From: Burkholderiales bacterium
GTDB lineage: Bacteria > Pseudomonadota > Gammaproteobacteria > Burkholderiales > Burkholderiaceae_C
DNA: 50,343 bases
Assembly: GCA_016191995.1 (NCBI GenBank)
Contig: JACPVA010000026.1
Coordinates: forward strand, 1 to 50,343
Reading direction: 5' to 3'
Numbering within the stretch: position 1 is the stretch's first letter; the number at the start of each line of letters is the position of its first letter. A program made the position numbers and the translations under genes. The notes under the pieces are model-generated. The model made no database searches and was not told where the DNA came from. It saw only the letters and a program-made list of their open reading frames with translations. Shown piece after piece: positions 41,504 to 50,343 of this stretch.

Positions 41504-42226
41504 ATGGCAGCCTGGGCCAAGCGGTGGTTGGGTCGTCTGGCGGGTCTCGGCTCGCTGGGGTTCGCGGCGCTGGCGGGCGCGGTTGCGCTGCCGCCTGGTG
41601 TGGACGTGCCATTGACGGGCACGAGCCAGGCCGAGCGCCCGGAGATCGGGCCGCCGCCGGCGGTGTTGCAGCTGTCGGCGTTCTCGCTCGCCGATCCGGT
41701 CAGCGGGAAGCCATGGCTGCGCGGCAGCGTCGGGCTGTCGCTGTCGGCCCACGAGCAGGCCGGGCGCCTGTGGCAGCACTACCGCATCGAGTCGTTCGAG
41801 GATCTGGCCGGCGCCGGCTACCGGGTCGAGGCCTTGGTAACGGCGCCGGTCTACGGCGCCGGCGAACAGCCGGTCGATGCCGACTACCGCACCGACCTGC
41901 CGGGCGCGGTGGCGCCGACCCACGCGCGGCACGAGATGGAGGCACTGCCGATGCAGGTCGTCTTCCGCTTCGACGAGCCGGTGCTGCCTGGGCAGGATTC
42001 GCGCGCGATGTTCGTGCTGGGCGACGACCTCGCCGCCTACGGCAGCTACGGCGCATTCGTCGCCGTCGTCGATCCCGCTGGCCGGCGGCATGAGCTGGGC
42101 TTCGACTCCTACATCACCTTCATCCCGGAGCCGGCGACGGCCTGGCTGCTGACTTGCGGGTTGGGGCTGCTCGGCGTGGGCGCGCGGGCGGCGGGGAGGT
42201 CGAGGACGAGGAGCCAGGATGCCTAG
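41504..42226 (+). CDS. PEP-CTERM sorting domain protein 6
   Basis: 240 residues from ATG 41504 with GGAGG 4 nt upstream. An N-terminal signal (KRWLGRLAGLGSLGFAALAG) precedes a beta-rich body, then IPEPATAWLLTCGLGLLGVG and ARAAGRSR. This is the only PEP-CTERM gene in the window on the plus strand. It overlaps the end of the convergent gene 7 by 4 bp. Confidence 0.85.
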   Translation: MAAWAKRWLGRLAGLGSLGFAALAGAVALPPGVDVPLTGTSQAERPEIGPPPAVLQLSAFSLADPVSGKPWLRGSVGLSLSAHEQAGRLWQHYRIESFEDLAGAGYRVEALVTAPVYGAGEQPVDADYRTDLPGAVAPTHARHEMEALPMQVVFRFDEPVLPGQDSRAMFVLGDDLAAYGSYGAFVAVVDPAGRRHELGFDSYITFIPEPATAWLLTCGLGLLGVGARAAGRSRTRSQDA

Positions 42227-42756
42227 ACGACCAGGCGCCGCCGCGCCACCGCGCCAATGCCGACCAGGCCGATCGCGAACAGGGCCCAGGTGCCGGGCTC
42301 GGGGACGGGTGCGCCGATGACCTCGCCACTGATCACATATCGCGTGTAGTAGCAGTTATCGCACTCGAAGGAAAATGGGTCGGCGACCAGCGCGACCGCT
42401 CCGCCGAGATTGCTCAGCCCTGCGGCGAAGCTCAGCCGGAGGTAGCGGCCCGGACCCGTTTCGGGCAGGGCGACGAAGTCTGCCATCGTCGCATCATGGG
42501 CGCCGACGAAATTGCTCGGGTCGCCGCTATCGTAGGTGTAGGCAGGCAGCATGGGCGGGGCGCTCCAGGCCTGGACGCTCAGGTTCCACTGGCTGTAGGC
42601 ATCCGTGTCGGCGTTGTAGACGAAGCTGCCGGCAACCGAGGTGTTGTCGTCGAACGTGACGTCGACGAGATCCCAGAGTACCGGCACGGCCACCGCCGGG
42701 GTCGCCGCCAGCACCATCGTCGCAGCTGCCGCCGCCGTCATCGAACGAATGCGCAT
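42223..42756 (-). CDS. PEP-CTERM sorting domain protein 7
   Basis: 177 residues; AGGAG about 8 nt before the ATG. A signal peptide (MRIRSMTAAAAATMVLAATP) ends at AVA-VPV. The body has a Cys pair in FECDNCYYTRYVISGEV. The sorting signal is VPEPGTWALFAIGLVGIGAV followed by ARRRLVV. Confidence 0.9.
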   Translation of the reverse strand: MRIRSMTAAAAATMVLAATPAVAVPVLWDLVDVTFDDNTSVAGSFVYNADTDAYSQWNLSVQAWSAPPMLPAYTYDSGDPSNFVGAHDATMADFVALPETGPGRYLRLSFAAGLSNLGGAVALVADPFSFECDNCYYTRYVISGEVIGAPVPEPGTWALFAIGLVGIGAVARRRLVV

Positions 42757-42997
42757 CGTGTCGCTCCTGCACCAATATTCGGATGGAGCAGTCTAGGGTC
42801 GTTGCGTGCCGAATGCAGGGATAGGCATCCCTCGTTCGCGGGGGCGACGTGCGGCTCGGGAGAACGCGCTCGCCGGGCTCCGGGCCCGCGTGCCGGATCG
42901 ACGCAGGCCCGCCTGCGCGGCGGCCTTGCGTTGGCGCCGCGGCGATTGACCCACGACAGCGGCGGGCCGGGCGTGGCCCTCGAGCAGGCCATGGCGC

Positions 42998-43591
42998 TCA
43001 CCCGTGCTTGCCCGGTTCCCAGCCGACCCGGCCGACGGTGCGCGCCGCGACCTGCGCCGGCAGCGGCTCGAGCGCCGTGGCCATCGTGTCGTTCCAGCGG
43101 TTCAGGTAGCCGAACAGCGCGATCGTGGCGACGATCTCGACCACCTGCGCCTCGTCGAAGTGCGGCCGCAGTGCGTCGAAGTCCTCGGCCGAGGCGGCGT
43201 TGGGCACCATGCCGGCCTTCAGCGCCAGCGTGATTGCGGCTTTCTCGGCCGCGCTGAAGGCCTCGCTGCCGTCGATCTCCCAGATGGCGGCGATCTTGTC
43301 GTCGGGCACCTGCCAGATGCTCGACAGGTTGGCCATATGCGACTGGCAGTAGCGGCAGCCCGCGGCGAGGCTGGTCGCCAGCGCGACGAGCATCTTCAGC
43401 GTCGTCGGCACGCTGCCCTCGTACAGCACGGCCTGGTTCAGCGCCATGAAGGCGCGCACGATATCGGGCCGCCGCGCCATGGTGCGGATGCTGTTGGGGA
43501 CGAAGCCGCGCGTGGTTTCGTAGTGGCGAAAGCGCTCGACGATATCGGGGTGGGGGATCTCGTCGTCGGCGAGGGGGCGGAGGTGGGCCAT
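42998..43591 (-). CDS. Carboxymuconolactone decarboxylase / AhpD-like protein
   Basis: 197 residues. LVALATSLAAGCRYCQSHMA holds the CxxC...H redox motif of AhpD-like peroxidase-related proteins, and the later FDEAQVVEIVATIALFGYLN is typical of the CMD fold. Likely a cytoplasmic antioxidant or peroxide-linked enzyme. No operon partner; it marks the right edge of the PEP-CTERM cluster. Confidence 0.88.
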   Translation of the reverse strand: MAHLRPLADDEIPHPDIVERFRHYETTRGFVPNSIRTMARRPDIVRAFMALNQAVLYEGSVPTTLKMLVALATSLAAGCRYCQSHMANLSSIWQVPDDKIAAIWEIDGSEAFSAAEKAAITLALKAGMVPNAASAEDFDALRPHFDEAQVVEIVATIALFGYLNRWNDTMATALEPLPAQVAARTVGRVGWEPGKHG

Positions 43592-43683
43592 GGCATGCTC
43601 GCAGGGTCGATGGGTGGGCTTGCGCGCGCGGATCCGTCCGGTGGCCGGTCCCGGCTGTGCAGCTGGCTGGACGCGTTGCGCGC

Positions 43684-43714
43684 GTTTCGCGATACGGGAC
43701 GCGGGACCTGACCC
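43684..43714. repeat. Hairpin repeat, half copy (rightmost)
   Basis: GTTTCGCGATACGGGACGCG then GGACCTGACCCC, the variant B right arm. It is the last member of the family in the window and coincides with the end of the accessory region. Confidence 0.7.
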
Positions 43715-43856
43715 CGATCGTAGGGCTGCGGGTCATCGATACTCGCTTCGTCGGCCGGTTTCGTCGAGCTATCGAACGGCCGCGATCGCCCGGTCGTTCC
43801 ACCACCGGTTCCAGCTCCGCAAGCCCGCCGAGCCGAGTCACCCATCGTTGCGCGAG

Positions 43857-45239
43857 ATGCTTCGGATCGTGCCGCCGGTCGACGGCCAAGACGATGCGCG
43901 CGGCCCGGCGCCTCGTGACGGCGCGCGACGCGCGCGGTCCGGCGCGTTGCTGCGCTGGATCGTCGCGGCAGCGCGCGTGTCGGGCGGGCTGGCACGGGGC
44001 TGCTGCATGCCCTTGCTCGCGGCCGCGCTGGCCGCGTGCGCCGGGCCGGCCGCGCAGTCGGCGTCCACGGTGCCTGAGCCGCGTGCCGCATCCACACCGC
44101 CCGACGCGACCGCGCGGCCCGCATCCGCGCCTGCGCCCGCTGGCATCCGCAGCGCCGATGCGCCGAATCCGAACCCCGCCGGCCCAGCCGCCGCACCGGC
44201 ACGGCGCTGGCTGCCGGTGCCGCTGGCCGCGGGGCGGCTGCGGGCACGGGATCTGGGGCTGGTCATCAACAGGGCCGATCCGTATTCGGTGGCGGTGGGC
44301 GAGCATTACCGGCGTGCGCGCGGGCTGCGGCCGCAGCAGGTGCTGGAGGTGGAGCTGCCGCTGCAGCCGCAGCTCGGGCCGCAGGAACTGGCAGCGCTGC
44401 GCGAGCGCATCGACGCGCACTTCGGCGACCGCGTGCAGGCGCTGGCGCTGGCCTGGGTGCAGCCGTTCGCGGTGCGCTGCAACAGCCTGGCGGCGGCGCT
44501 GGCGCTGGGCTTCGACGCCGCGTTGTGCGACGACAGCTGTGGCCGTCCGCGGGCGACGTCGCCCTACTTCGGCAGCGCGTCGCTGCGGCCCTGGCAGGAC
44601 CACCGGATGCGGCTCGCGATGCACCTGGCAGCGCCATCGGCGGAGCAGGCGCTGGCGTTGATCGAGCGCGGTGTGGCCTCCGACGGCGCGCTGCGGCGGC
44701 GCGGTGCGCCGACGGCGACGGCGCTGTTCGTCTCGACACCGGACCGCGCGCGCAACGTGCGCGCCACGCTTTACCCGCCGGCCGGTGCGCTGCCGGCGCA
44801 GCCGTCGGCGAAGCCGGGATCCCGGCGCGCGCCGCCGCCGCAGCCATCGTCGGTGATCGCGCGCGATGCGGAGCTGGACACGATGGCCGGCCACGGCCCG
44901 CTGCTGCTGCTGCAGCTGGGTATCGCAGTGGTGCCGGGGATGGAGCGGCTGCGCTTCGTTCCCGGGGCGCTGGCCGACCATCTCACGTCGACCGGCGGGC
45001 GGCTGGACGGCAGCAGCCCGCAGACGAACGCGCTGGCGTGGATCGCCGCCGGCGCCACCGCGAGCCACGGCACCGTCAGCGAGCCGTGCAACCACCTGCA
45101 GAAGTTCCCGCACCCGCAAATCCTGCTGGCGCACCTGGCCGGCGGCGCGACCGCGATCGAGGCCTACTGGCGCAGCGTCGCCTGGCCGCAGCAGAGCGCC
45201 TTCGTCGGCGAGCCGCTGGCGGCACCGTATGCGTGGTGA
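43857..45239 (+). CDS. TIGR03790-type secreted protein
   Basis: 460 residues from ATG 43857. ATG 44007 would give only a very short leader before a lipobox-like LAAC at 44031-44042. The body starts ARDLGLVINRADPYSVAVGE then HYRRARGLRPQQVLEVELPL and ALALAWVQPFAVRCNSLAAA. A central LIERGVASDGALRRRG and the end PHPQILLAHLAGGATAIEAY-W-RSV match the TIGR03790 family, which occurs mainly in exosortase/PEP-CTERM organisms. Function unknown; its stop is 6 bp from the convergent epsL stop. Confidence 0.85.
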   Translation: MLRIVPPVDGQDDARGPAPRDGARRARSGALLRWIVAAARVSGGLARGCCMPLLAAALAACAGPAAQSASTVPEPRAASTPPDATARPASAPAPAGIRSADAPNPNPAGPAAAPARRWLPVPLAAGRLRARDLGLVINRADPYSVAVGEHYRRARGLRPQQVLEVELPLQPQLGPQELAALRERIDAHFGDRVQALALAWVQPFAVRCNSLAAALALGFDAALCDDSCGRPRATSPYFGSASLRPWQDHRMRLAMHLAAPSAEQALALIERGVASDGALRRRGAPTATALFVSTPDRARNVRATLYPPAGALPAQPSAKPGSRRAPPPQPSSVIARDAELDTMAGHGPLLLLQLGIAVVPGMERLRFVPGALADHLTSTGGRLDGSSPQTNALAWIAAGATASHGTVSEPCNHLQKFPHPQILLAHLAGGATAIEAYWRSVAWPQQSAFVGEPLAAPYAW

Positions 45240-45245
45240 TTGCTG

Positions 45246-46490
45246 CTACCCCACGACGAACTGCCCGAAGCACGACACGCTCGACGCGCCGTACGGCAGC
45301 GACAGGCCGCCGCTGGCGCGCCGGCGCTCGCGGCCGAGGTCGCAGCCGAGCGAGAGGTTGCGCGTCGGGGCCCAGCTGGCGCCCAGCGCCAGGCGTGCCG
45401 TGCGGTCGCTGCCGCTGACGCTGGCGGGCAGCCCGGGCAGCGGCGGCAGCGCGCGCACCAGGTCGCGCTCGGCCAGCGAAGCGCTGGCGTTGAGCGCGAC
45501 CTTGGCCGTCAGCTCGTAGTCACCGCGAACGCTCAGCGAGGTCGTGCGCCGGCTGTAGTCGGTGAAGCCGTCGAGTGCCGCGTTGCCGGAGAAGTAGGTC
45601 TCCTGCCCGGTGTCGCGCACGAGCGCGGTGCGCAGCCTCCAGCGCCCGCCGGGGGTGTAGCGCCAGGACAGCTCGCCGGTGGCGCCGGAGAAGTCGCGCT
45701 GGCGCGCCTGGTCGTACTCGGTGCGTCCCAGCGTCAGCCGACCGTCCAGCGCGCTCGACCCGCTGGCCTGCACGCGCAAAGTCAGATCCACGCCGTTGCG
45801 CCGGTACTCGTCGGCGACGGACTGCCCGCCGACGCTGGCAAAGCGCGGGTACTCGCCGCGCACGTGGCGCAGCCCGGCGCCGACCTCGGTGCTGCCGCTG
45901 AGTTCGTAGCGCAGTCCGGCCGTCGCCGTGGTCTGGCGGTGCTCGCGCGGCGCGTAGGCGGTGGCGCTGTAGTCGACGCGGCGGTAGGCCAGGCCGGCCT
46001 CGGCCGTCAGCCGGGTGACGACGCCGACGCGGGCGACGGCACGCGCCTGCTGCACGGTCTCGACGTTGCGCTCGAGCGTCGCGGCGACCTCGTTGTCGGT
46101 GACGAAACTCGCCAGCCGGCGGTCGGCCTGCAGCTCGAGCTTGCCCGAGACGCGGCCGGCGGTCTCCCAGTCGGTCCCCAGGCGCAGCGCGTAGCCCTCG
46201 TAGTCGAGGTTGTCGTTGTCCTGGTAGCGGCTGCTGCGCAGCGACGCGCTGCCGTACAGCCGCTGGCGCCCGACGGGCAGGTCGAGGCCGCCGACGAGCG
46301 AGGTGGTGGATACGGTGTCGCTCTTGCTGGCCCAGGCCGGCAGCGCGACGCCGTCGCCAACGCGGTAGACATTGCTGTCGTGGCCGAAGCTCTGCGCGAC
46401 CCCGACATACCAGGGGCCGGTCTGCGCCGTCGCGCCGCCGGCGGCGGCCAGCAACGCGATCGAGATCACGGTGGGGGCGGTCAGACGCAT
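45246..46490 (-). CDS. epsL: EPS outer-membrane protein EpsL
   Basis: 414 residues from ATG 46490 with GAGGAGG 6 nt upstream. A signal peptide (VISIALLAAAGGATAQ) precedes many amphipathic strands of alternating charged and aromatic residues (SLRSSRYQDNDNLDYEGYAL, GELSWRYTPGGRWRLRTALV) ending in SVSCFGQFVVG, an outer-membrane beta-barrel. The PEP-CTERM/XrtB-linked EpsL family has this build. It would act with EpsE in export, and it follows epsB in one operon. Confidence 0.88.
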   Translation of the reverse strand: MRLTAPTVISIALLAAAGGATAQTGPWYVGVAQSFGHDSNVYRVGDGVALPAWASKSDTVSTTSLVGGLDLPVGRQRLYGSASLRSSRYQDNDNLDYEGYALRLGTDWETAGRVSGKLELQADRRLASFVTDNEVAATLERNVETVQQARAVARVGVVTRLTAEAGLAYRRVDYSATAYAPREHRQTTATAGLRYELSGSTEVGAGLRHVRGEYPRFASVGGQSVADEYRRNGVDLTLRVQASGSSALDGRLTLGRTEYDQARQRDFSGATGELSWRYTPGGRWRLRTALVRDTGQETYFSGNAALDGFTDYSRRTTSLSVRGDYELTAKVALNASASLAERDLVRALPPLPGLPASVSGSDRTARLALGASWAPTRNLSLGCDLGRERRRASGGLSLPYGASSVSCFGQFVVG

Positions 46491-46522
46491 GGGTCCTCCT
46501 CGGTGTGGCGCGCGATCGCGCC

Positions 46523-47968
<1,446 letters not shown>

Positions 47969-48230
47969 CTTCGGGCATTGTGGCGCCGGGGCACGCGTGC
48001 CGGGGCCGCGGCGGGCCTCGGGCGTCGCGAAGGCGTGACAGACCGCGCACGCGTGCGGCCGCGGCGGTGACCGGATGTTGCTGCCGATACGGAAGACGTT
48101 CGACTGTCCTTCAGCCCGGATGCGCGCATGCCGAAATGGAATGCGGGCCCGGCCAACCGCTTTTCGGCCGAAAGCGAACGCCGGCCCGAAGCATCATCCG
48201 GTCCCGTCCCGACCGCCGAGGAGGCCAGCC

Positions 48231-48602
48231 ATGAGCACCATCTCCAGCATCACGCGCGAACCGCTGCAGTCCACCGCATCGACGCAGGCCGCGACCTCGG
48301 CCATGGGTCAGGCGGTCAAGGATCTGGCCAAGGCGCTGCGTGCCGACGACCTCGAGACCGCCAAGAAGGCCTATGTCCAGGTGATCAAGAGCGCCCCCGA
48401 AGGCGCCTCGTGGAACGCCGGCAGCCCGATCGCTCAGCTCGGCCGGGCGCTGCACGGTGGCGACATCGCGGCGGCGAAGGACGTCATGCGCTCCGCGTTC
48501 CAGGACTTCAGGGCCATGCGCCCCCCGGTCGTTCCCGCGCCGCCCCAGGACGCGTCCACGCTGCCGGCGAAGCAGGACGGCGCGCTGCACGTCGTCGCCT
48601 GA
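48231..48602 (+). CDS. Hypothetical small protein
   Basis: 123 residues; GAGGAGG lies about 7 nt before the ATG, so it is well translated. AMGQAVKDLAKALRADDLET then AKKAYVQVIKSAP and AQLGRALHGGDIAAAKDVMR form short helical hairpins. A Pro-rich end follows. I recognise no family. The upstream gap 47969-48230 holds nothing else. Confidence 0.72.
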   Translation: MSTISSITREPLQSTASTQAATSAMGQAVKDLAKALRADDLETAKKAYVQVIKSAPEGASWNAGSPIAQLGRALHGGDIAAAKDVMRSAFQDFRAMRPPVVPAPPQDASTLPAKQDGALHVVA

Positions 48603-48759
48603 AGGGCGCGCGCAGCGCGAGTTCGCCCGCGGCCGGGCGAAGCGCGCGTCTGGCGCCGTCCCTACTGCCGGCAAGGCGTGGCGCGCGCGCGTCCGGGCGG
48701 CGCATGCGCGATGGCTAAACTCGCGCCATCGTGAACGACCGGCGCTGCGCGCCGCTGCC

Positions 48760-49173
48760 ATGTCCGCCCAGCCCGCCCGCAAGCCGCAACCGACCGAACT
48801 TACGGTCCATCAGTCCTCGCGCCAGCTCGAGGTCGCGTTCGACGACGGTGCGCGATTCCGCATCCCGTTCGAGCTGATGCGCGTGTACTCGCCGTCGGCC
48901 GAGGTCCAGGGTCACGGCCCGGGGCAGGAGGTGCTGCAGACCGGCAAGCGCGACGTCACCGTCGAGACCATCGAGCCGATCGGCCACTACGCGGTGCAGC
49001 CGCACTTCAGCGACGGCCACGACAGCGGCATCTTCACCTGGGAGTACCTGTACCGCCTGGGCTCGCAGCAGGACGCGCTGTGGCAGCGCTACGAGCAGCG
49101 CCTGGCCGAGGCCGGGCTGGGCCGCGACGCGCCGATGCAGGCCAAGGCCGGCAAGTCCTGCGGCAGCCACTGA
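48760..49173 (+). CDS. DUF971 protein (GBBH-like N-terminal domain)
   Basis: 137 residues from ATG 48760. PTELTVHQSSRQLEVAFDDG then FRIPFELMRVYSPSAEVQGH and IGHYAVQPHFSDGHDSGIFT-W is the DUF971/gamma-butyrobetaine-hydroxylase N-terminal-like domain. The C-terminal tail ends CGSH. The gene lies directly before ubiE, the conserved Burkholderiales order. Confidence 0.92.
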   Translation: MSAQPARKPQPTELTVHQSSRQLEVAFDDGARFRIPFELMRVYSPSAEVQGHGPGQEVLQTGKRDVTVETIEPIGHYAVQPHFSDGHDSGIFTWEYLYRLGSQQDALWQRYEQRLAEAGLGRDAPMQAKAGKSCGSH

Positions 49174-49260
49174 CGCGACAACACCCCAGGCAGCCCGCGC
49201 GCCCTGCCGCCACCGCCACGGCCGTCCCGTCCCCGTCCCGCCCGCGACCCGCATCCTGCC

Positions 49261-49992
49261 ATGGCCACGACCCACTTCGGCTTCGAGACCGTCGATGCCG
49301 CCGAGAAGGCGCAGCGCGTGCGCGGTGTCTTCGACTCGGTGGCCGGCAAGTACGACCTGATGAACGACCTGCTGTCGGGCGGGCTGCACCGGATCTGGAA
49401 GGCCTACACCGTCCAGGTCGCCGACGTGCGGCCGGGCGACCGTGTGCTGGACATCGCCGGCGGCACCGGCGACCTCGCGCGCGCCTTCGCACCGCGCGCC
49501 GGCGAGCGCGGCATGGTGGTGCTGACCGACATCAACGAGGCGATGCTTCGCGTCGGCCGCGACCGCCTGCTCGACGAGGGGCTGGCGCTGCCGACCGCGG
49601 TCTGCGACGCCGAGCGGCTGCCGTTCGCCGATGGCGGCTTCGACCTCGTCAGCGTCGCCTTCGGGCTGCGCAACATGACGCACAAGGAGCGCGCGCTGGC
49701 CGAGATGGCGCGCGTGCTGCGCCCGGGCGGACGGCTGCTGGTGCTCGAGTTCTCGCGCCCGGTCGAGCCGCTGCGCAAGCCCTACGACTTCTATTCGTTC
49801 AAGGTCATGCCGCTGATCGGCAGGTGGGTCGCCAAGGACGAGGCGAGCTACCGCTACCTGGCCGAGTCGATCCGCATGCACCCGGACCAGGCGACGCTGA
49901 AGGCGATGATGAAGGACGCCGGCTTCGGGCATGTCGACGTGCACGACCTGGCCGGCGGCATCGTCGCGCTGCACGTGGGCATCAAGTGCTGA
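49261..49992 (+). CDS. ubiE: Ubiquinone/menaquinone biosynthesis C-methyltransferase UbiE
   Basis: 243 residues. [20 protein letters not shown] then [20 protein letters not shown] (SAM motif I) and [20 protein letters not shown] with [20 protein letters not shown] are UbiE signatures, and it ends VALHVGIKC. It C-methylates the 2-polyprenyl ring intermediate in ubiquinone synthesis. Housekeeping gene that anchors the right end of the island. Confidence 0.96.
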   Translation: MATTHFGFETVDAAEKAQRVRGVFDSVAGKYDLMNDLLSGGLHRIWKAYTVQVADVRPGDRVLDIAGGTGDLARAFAPRAGERGMVVLTDINEAMLRVGRDRLLDEGLALPTAVCDAERLPFADGGFDLVSVAFGLRNMTHKERALAEMARVLRPGGRLLVLEFSRPVEPLRKPYDFYSFKVMPLIGRWVAKDEASYRYLAESIRMHPDQATLKAMMKDAGFGHVDVHDLAGGIVALHVGIKC

Positions 49993-50069
49993 GCCGGCTG
50001 CTGCCGCCGCCTGCCGTCGCCGCGGCCGGGCCGGCTCCGCGGGCCCTGCCCGACGCTGGAGCTCGTCCA

Positions 50070-50343
50070 TGCTGAGCCTGGCGGCACCGCTGCTCGGGCG
50101 GCTCGGCCGGCGCGGGCGGGGCGGGCGGGCCGGGCTCGCGGGCCTGCGCGCGACGGCGCGCTCGCGCCACCGGCGCGGCGCGGCGCGCCTGCCGGCGGGG
50201 CTCGACGTCGATGGTTTCCTCGCCGCGGCGCGCGAGCACTTCGTCCAGTTGCAGGCGGCGTGGGATGCCGGCGATCGGGACCGGCTCGCGCAGCTGGCGA
50301 CCGGGCCGCTGCTGGCCGAGCTGCGCGAGCAGCTCGACGCGCG
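50070..50343 (+). CDS. Tim44-like domain protein, N-terminal part (runs off the window)
   Basis: Frame open from ATG 50070 (GGAG 8 nt upstream) to the window end, 91 residues. After an Arg/Gly-rich leader comes FLAAAREHFVQLQAAWDAGD then RLAQLATGPLLAELREQL, the start of a Tim44/TIM44-like domain. This gene usually follows ubiE in Burkholderiales. The true start could lie elsewhere because the usual transmembrane leader is not visible. Confidence 0.75.

Noticed and set aside
21565-43714. The hairpin repeats as a CRISPR array
   Set aside because: Copies are irregularly spaced by kilobases, have genes between them, and no Cas genes are present.
42738-45134. A 798-residue minus-strand frame opposite the TIGR03790 gene
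   Set aside because: Low-complexity shadow in high-GC DNA; only the AhpD-like gene at 42998-43591 is real within this interval.

Overview
The window is about 50 kb of very GC-rich DNA. GTG and TTG starts are frequent, genes often overlap as ATGA, and codons end in G or C. The right end carries a DUF971 gene, ubiE and the start of a Tim44-domain gene, an order familiar from Burkholderiales. An XrtB-type exosortase/EPS locus and many PEP-CTERM proteins point the same way. I infer a betaproteobacterium of the Rubrivivax/Leptothrix/Methylibium type; no rRNA or tRNA is present to fix this.

Layout. (1) 1-17.4 kb: a mostly plus-strand exopolysaccharide locus with a glycosyltransferase fragment, epsE (export), epsF and epsG (chain length control), exosortase xrtB, epsI, an O-antigen-ligase/polymerase-type membrane protein, two sulfotransferases, a GT2, a flippase, an Alg14/Alg13-like pair, a methyltransferase and a GT4. 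Single antitoxin-like and toxin-like genes sit between the eps genes, and a second, damaged xrtB lies upstream of the intact one. (2) 17.5-21.3 kb: a 1264-residue minus-strand lipoprotein that joins a heparinase II/III-like lyase to a second secreted domain with its own internal signal peptide. (3) 22-43.6 kb: an accessory region of PEP-CTERM protein genes (seven intact, three broken) interleaved with toxin-antitoxin modules (BrnTA, HicAB, TumEA remnants, VapBC, two MazEF, HigB remnant, Phd/PIN remnant), an internally deleted IS4-type element and a dispersed family of hairpin repeats carrying GACCTGACCC. (4) 43.8-48 kb: a TIGR03790-type protein, then epsL and epsB on the minus strand, the other arm of the EPS system. 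(5) 48.2-50.3 kb: housekeeping genes (DUF971, ubiE, Tim44-like).

How it works together. EpsB would load the first sugar onto undecaprenyl phosphate, and the GTs, Alg13/14 pair and methyltransferase would extend and decorate the repeat unit. The flippase and Wzy-like protein would export and polymerise it, EpsF/EpsG would set length, and EpsE/EpsL would form the outer-membrane exit. The sulfotransferases suggest a sulfated polymer, and the lyase protein could trim it. XrtB would process the PEP-CTERM proteins encoded nearby.

The most unusual aspect is a repeated architecture. At four places toxin/antitoxin-type genes lie between direct duplications of local sequence: the epsE 3' end, the xrtB block, a PEP-CTERM gene, and the 3' tail of another PEP-CTERM gene. 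In a fifth, the toxin gene itself is duplicated around a PEP-CTERM gene. Hairpin repeats that share their outer end with the IS4 terminal repeat fall at several gene ends, where they truncate genes and supply stop codons.
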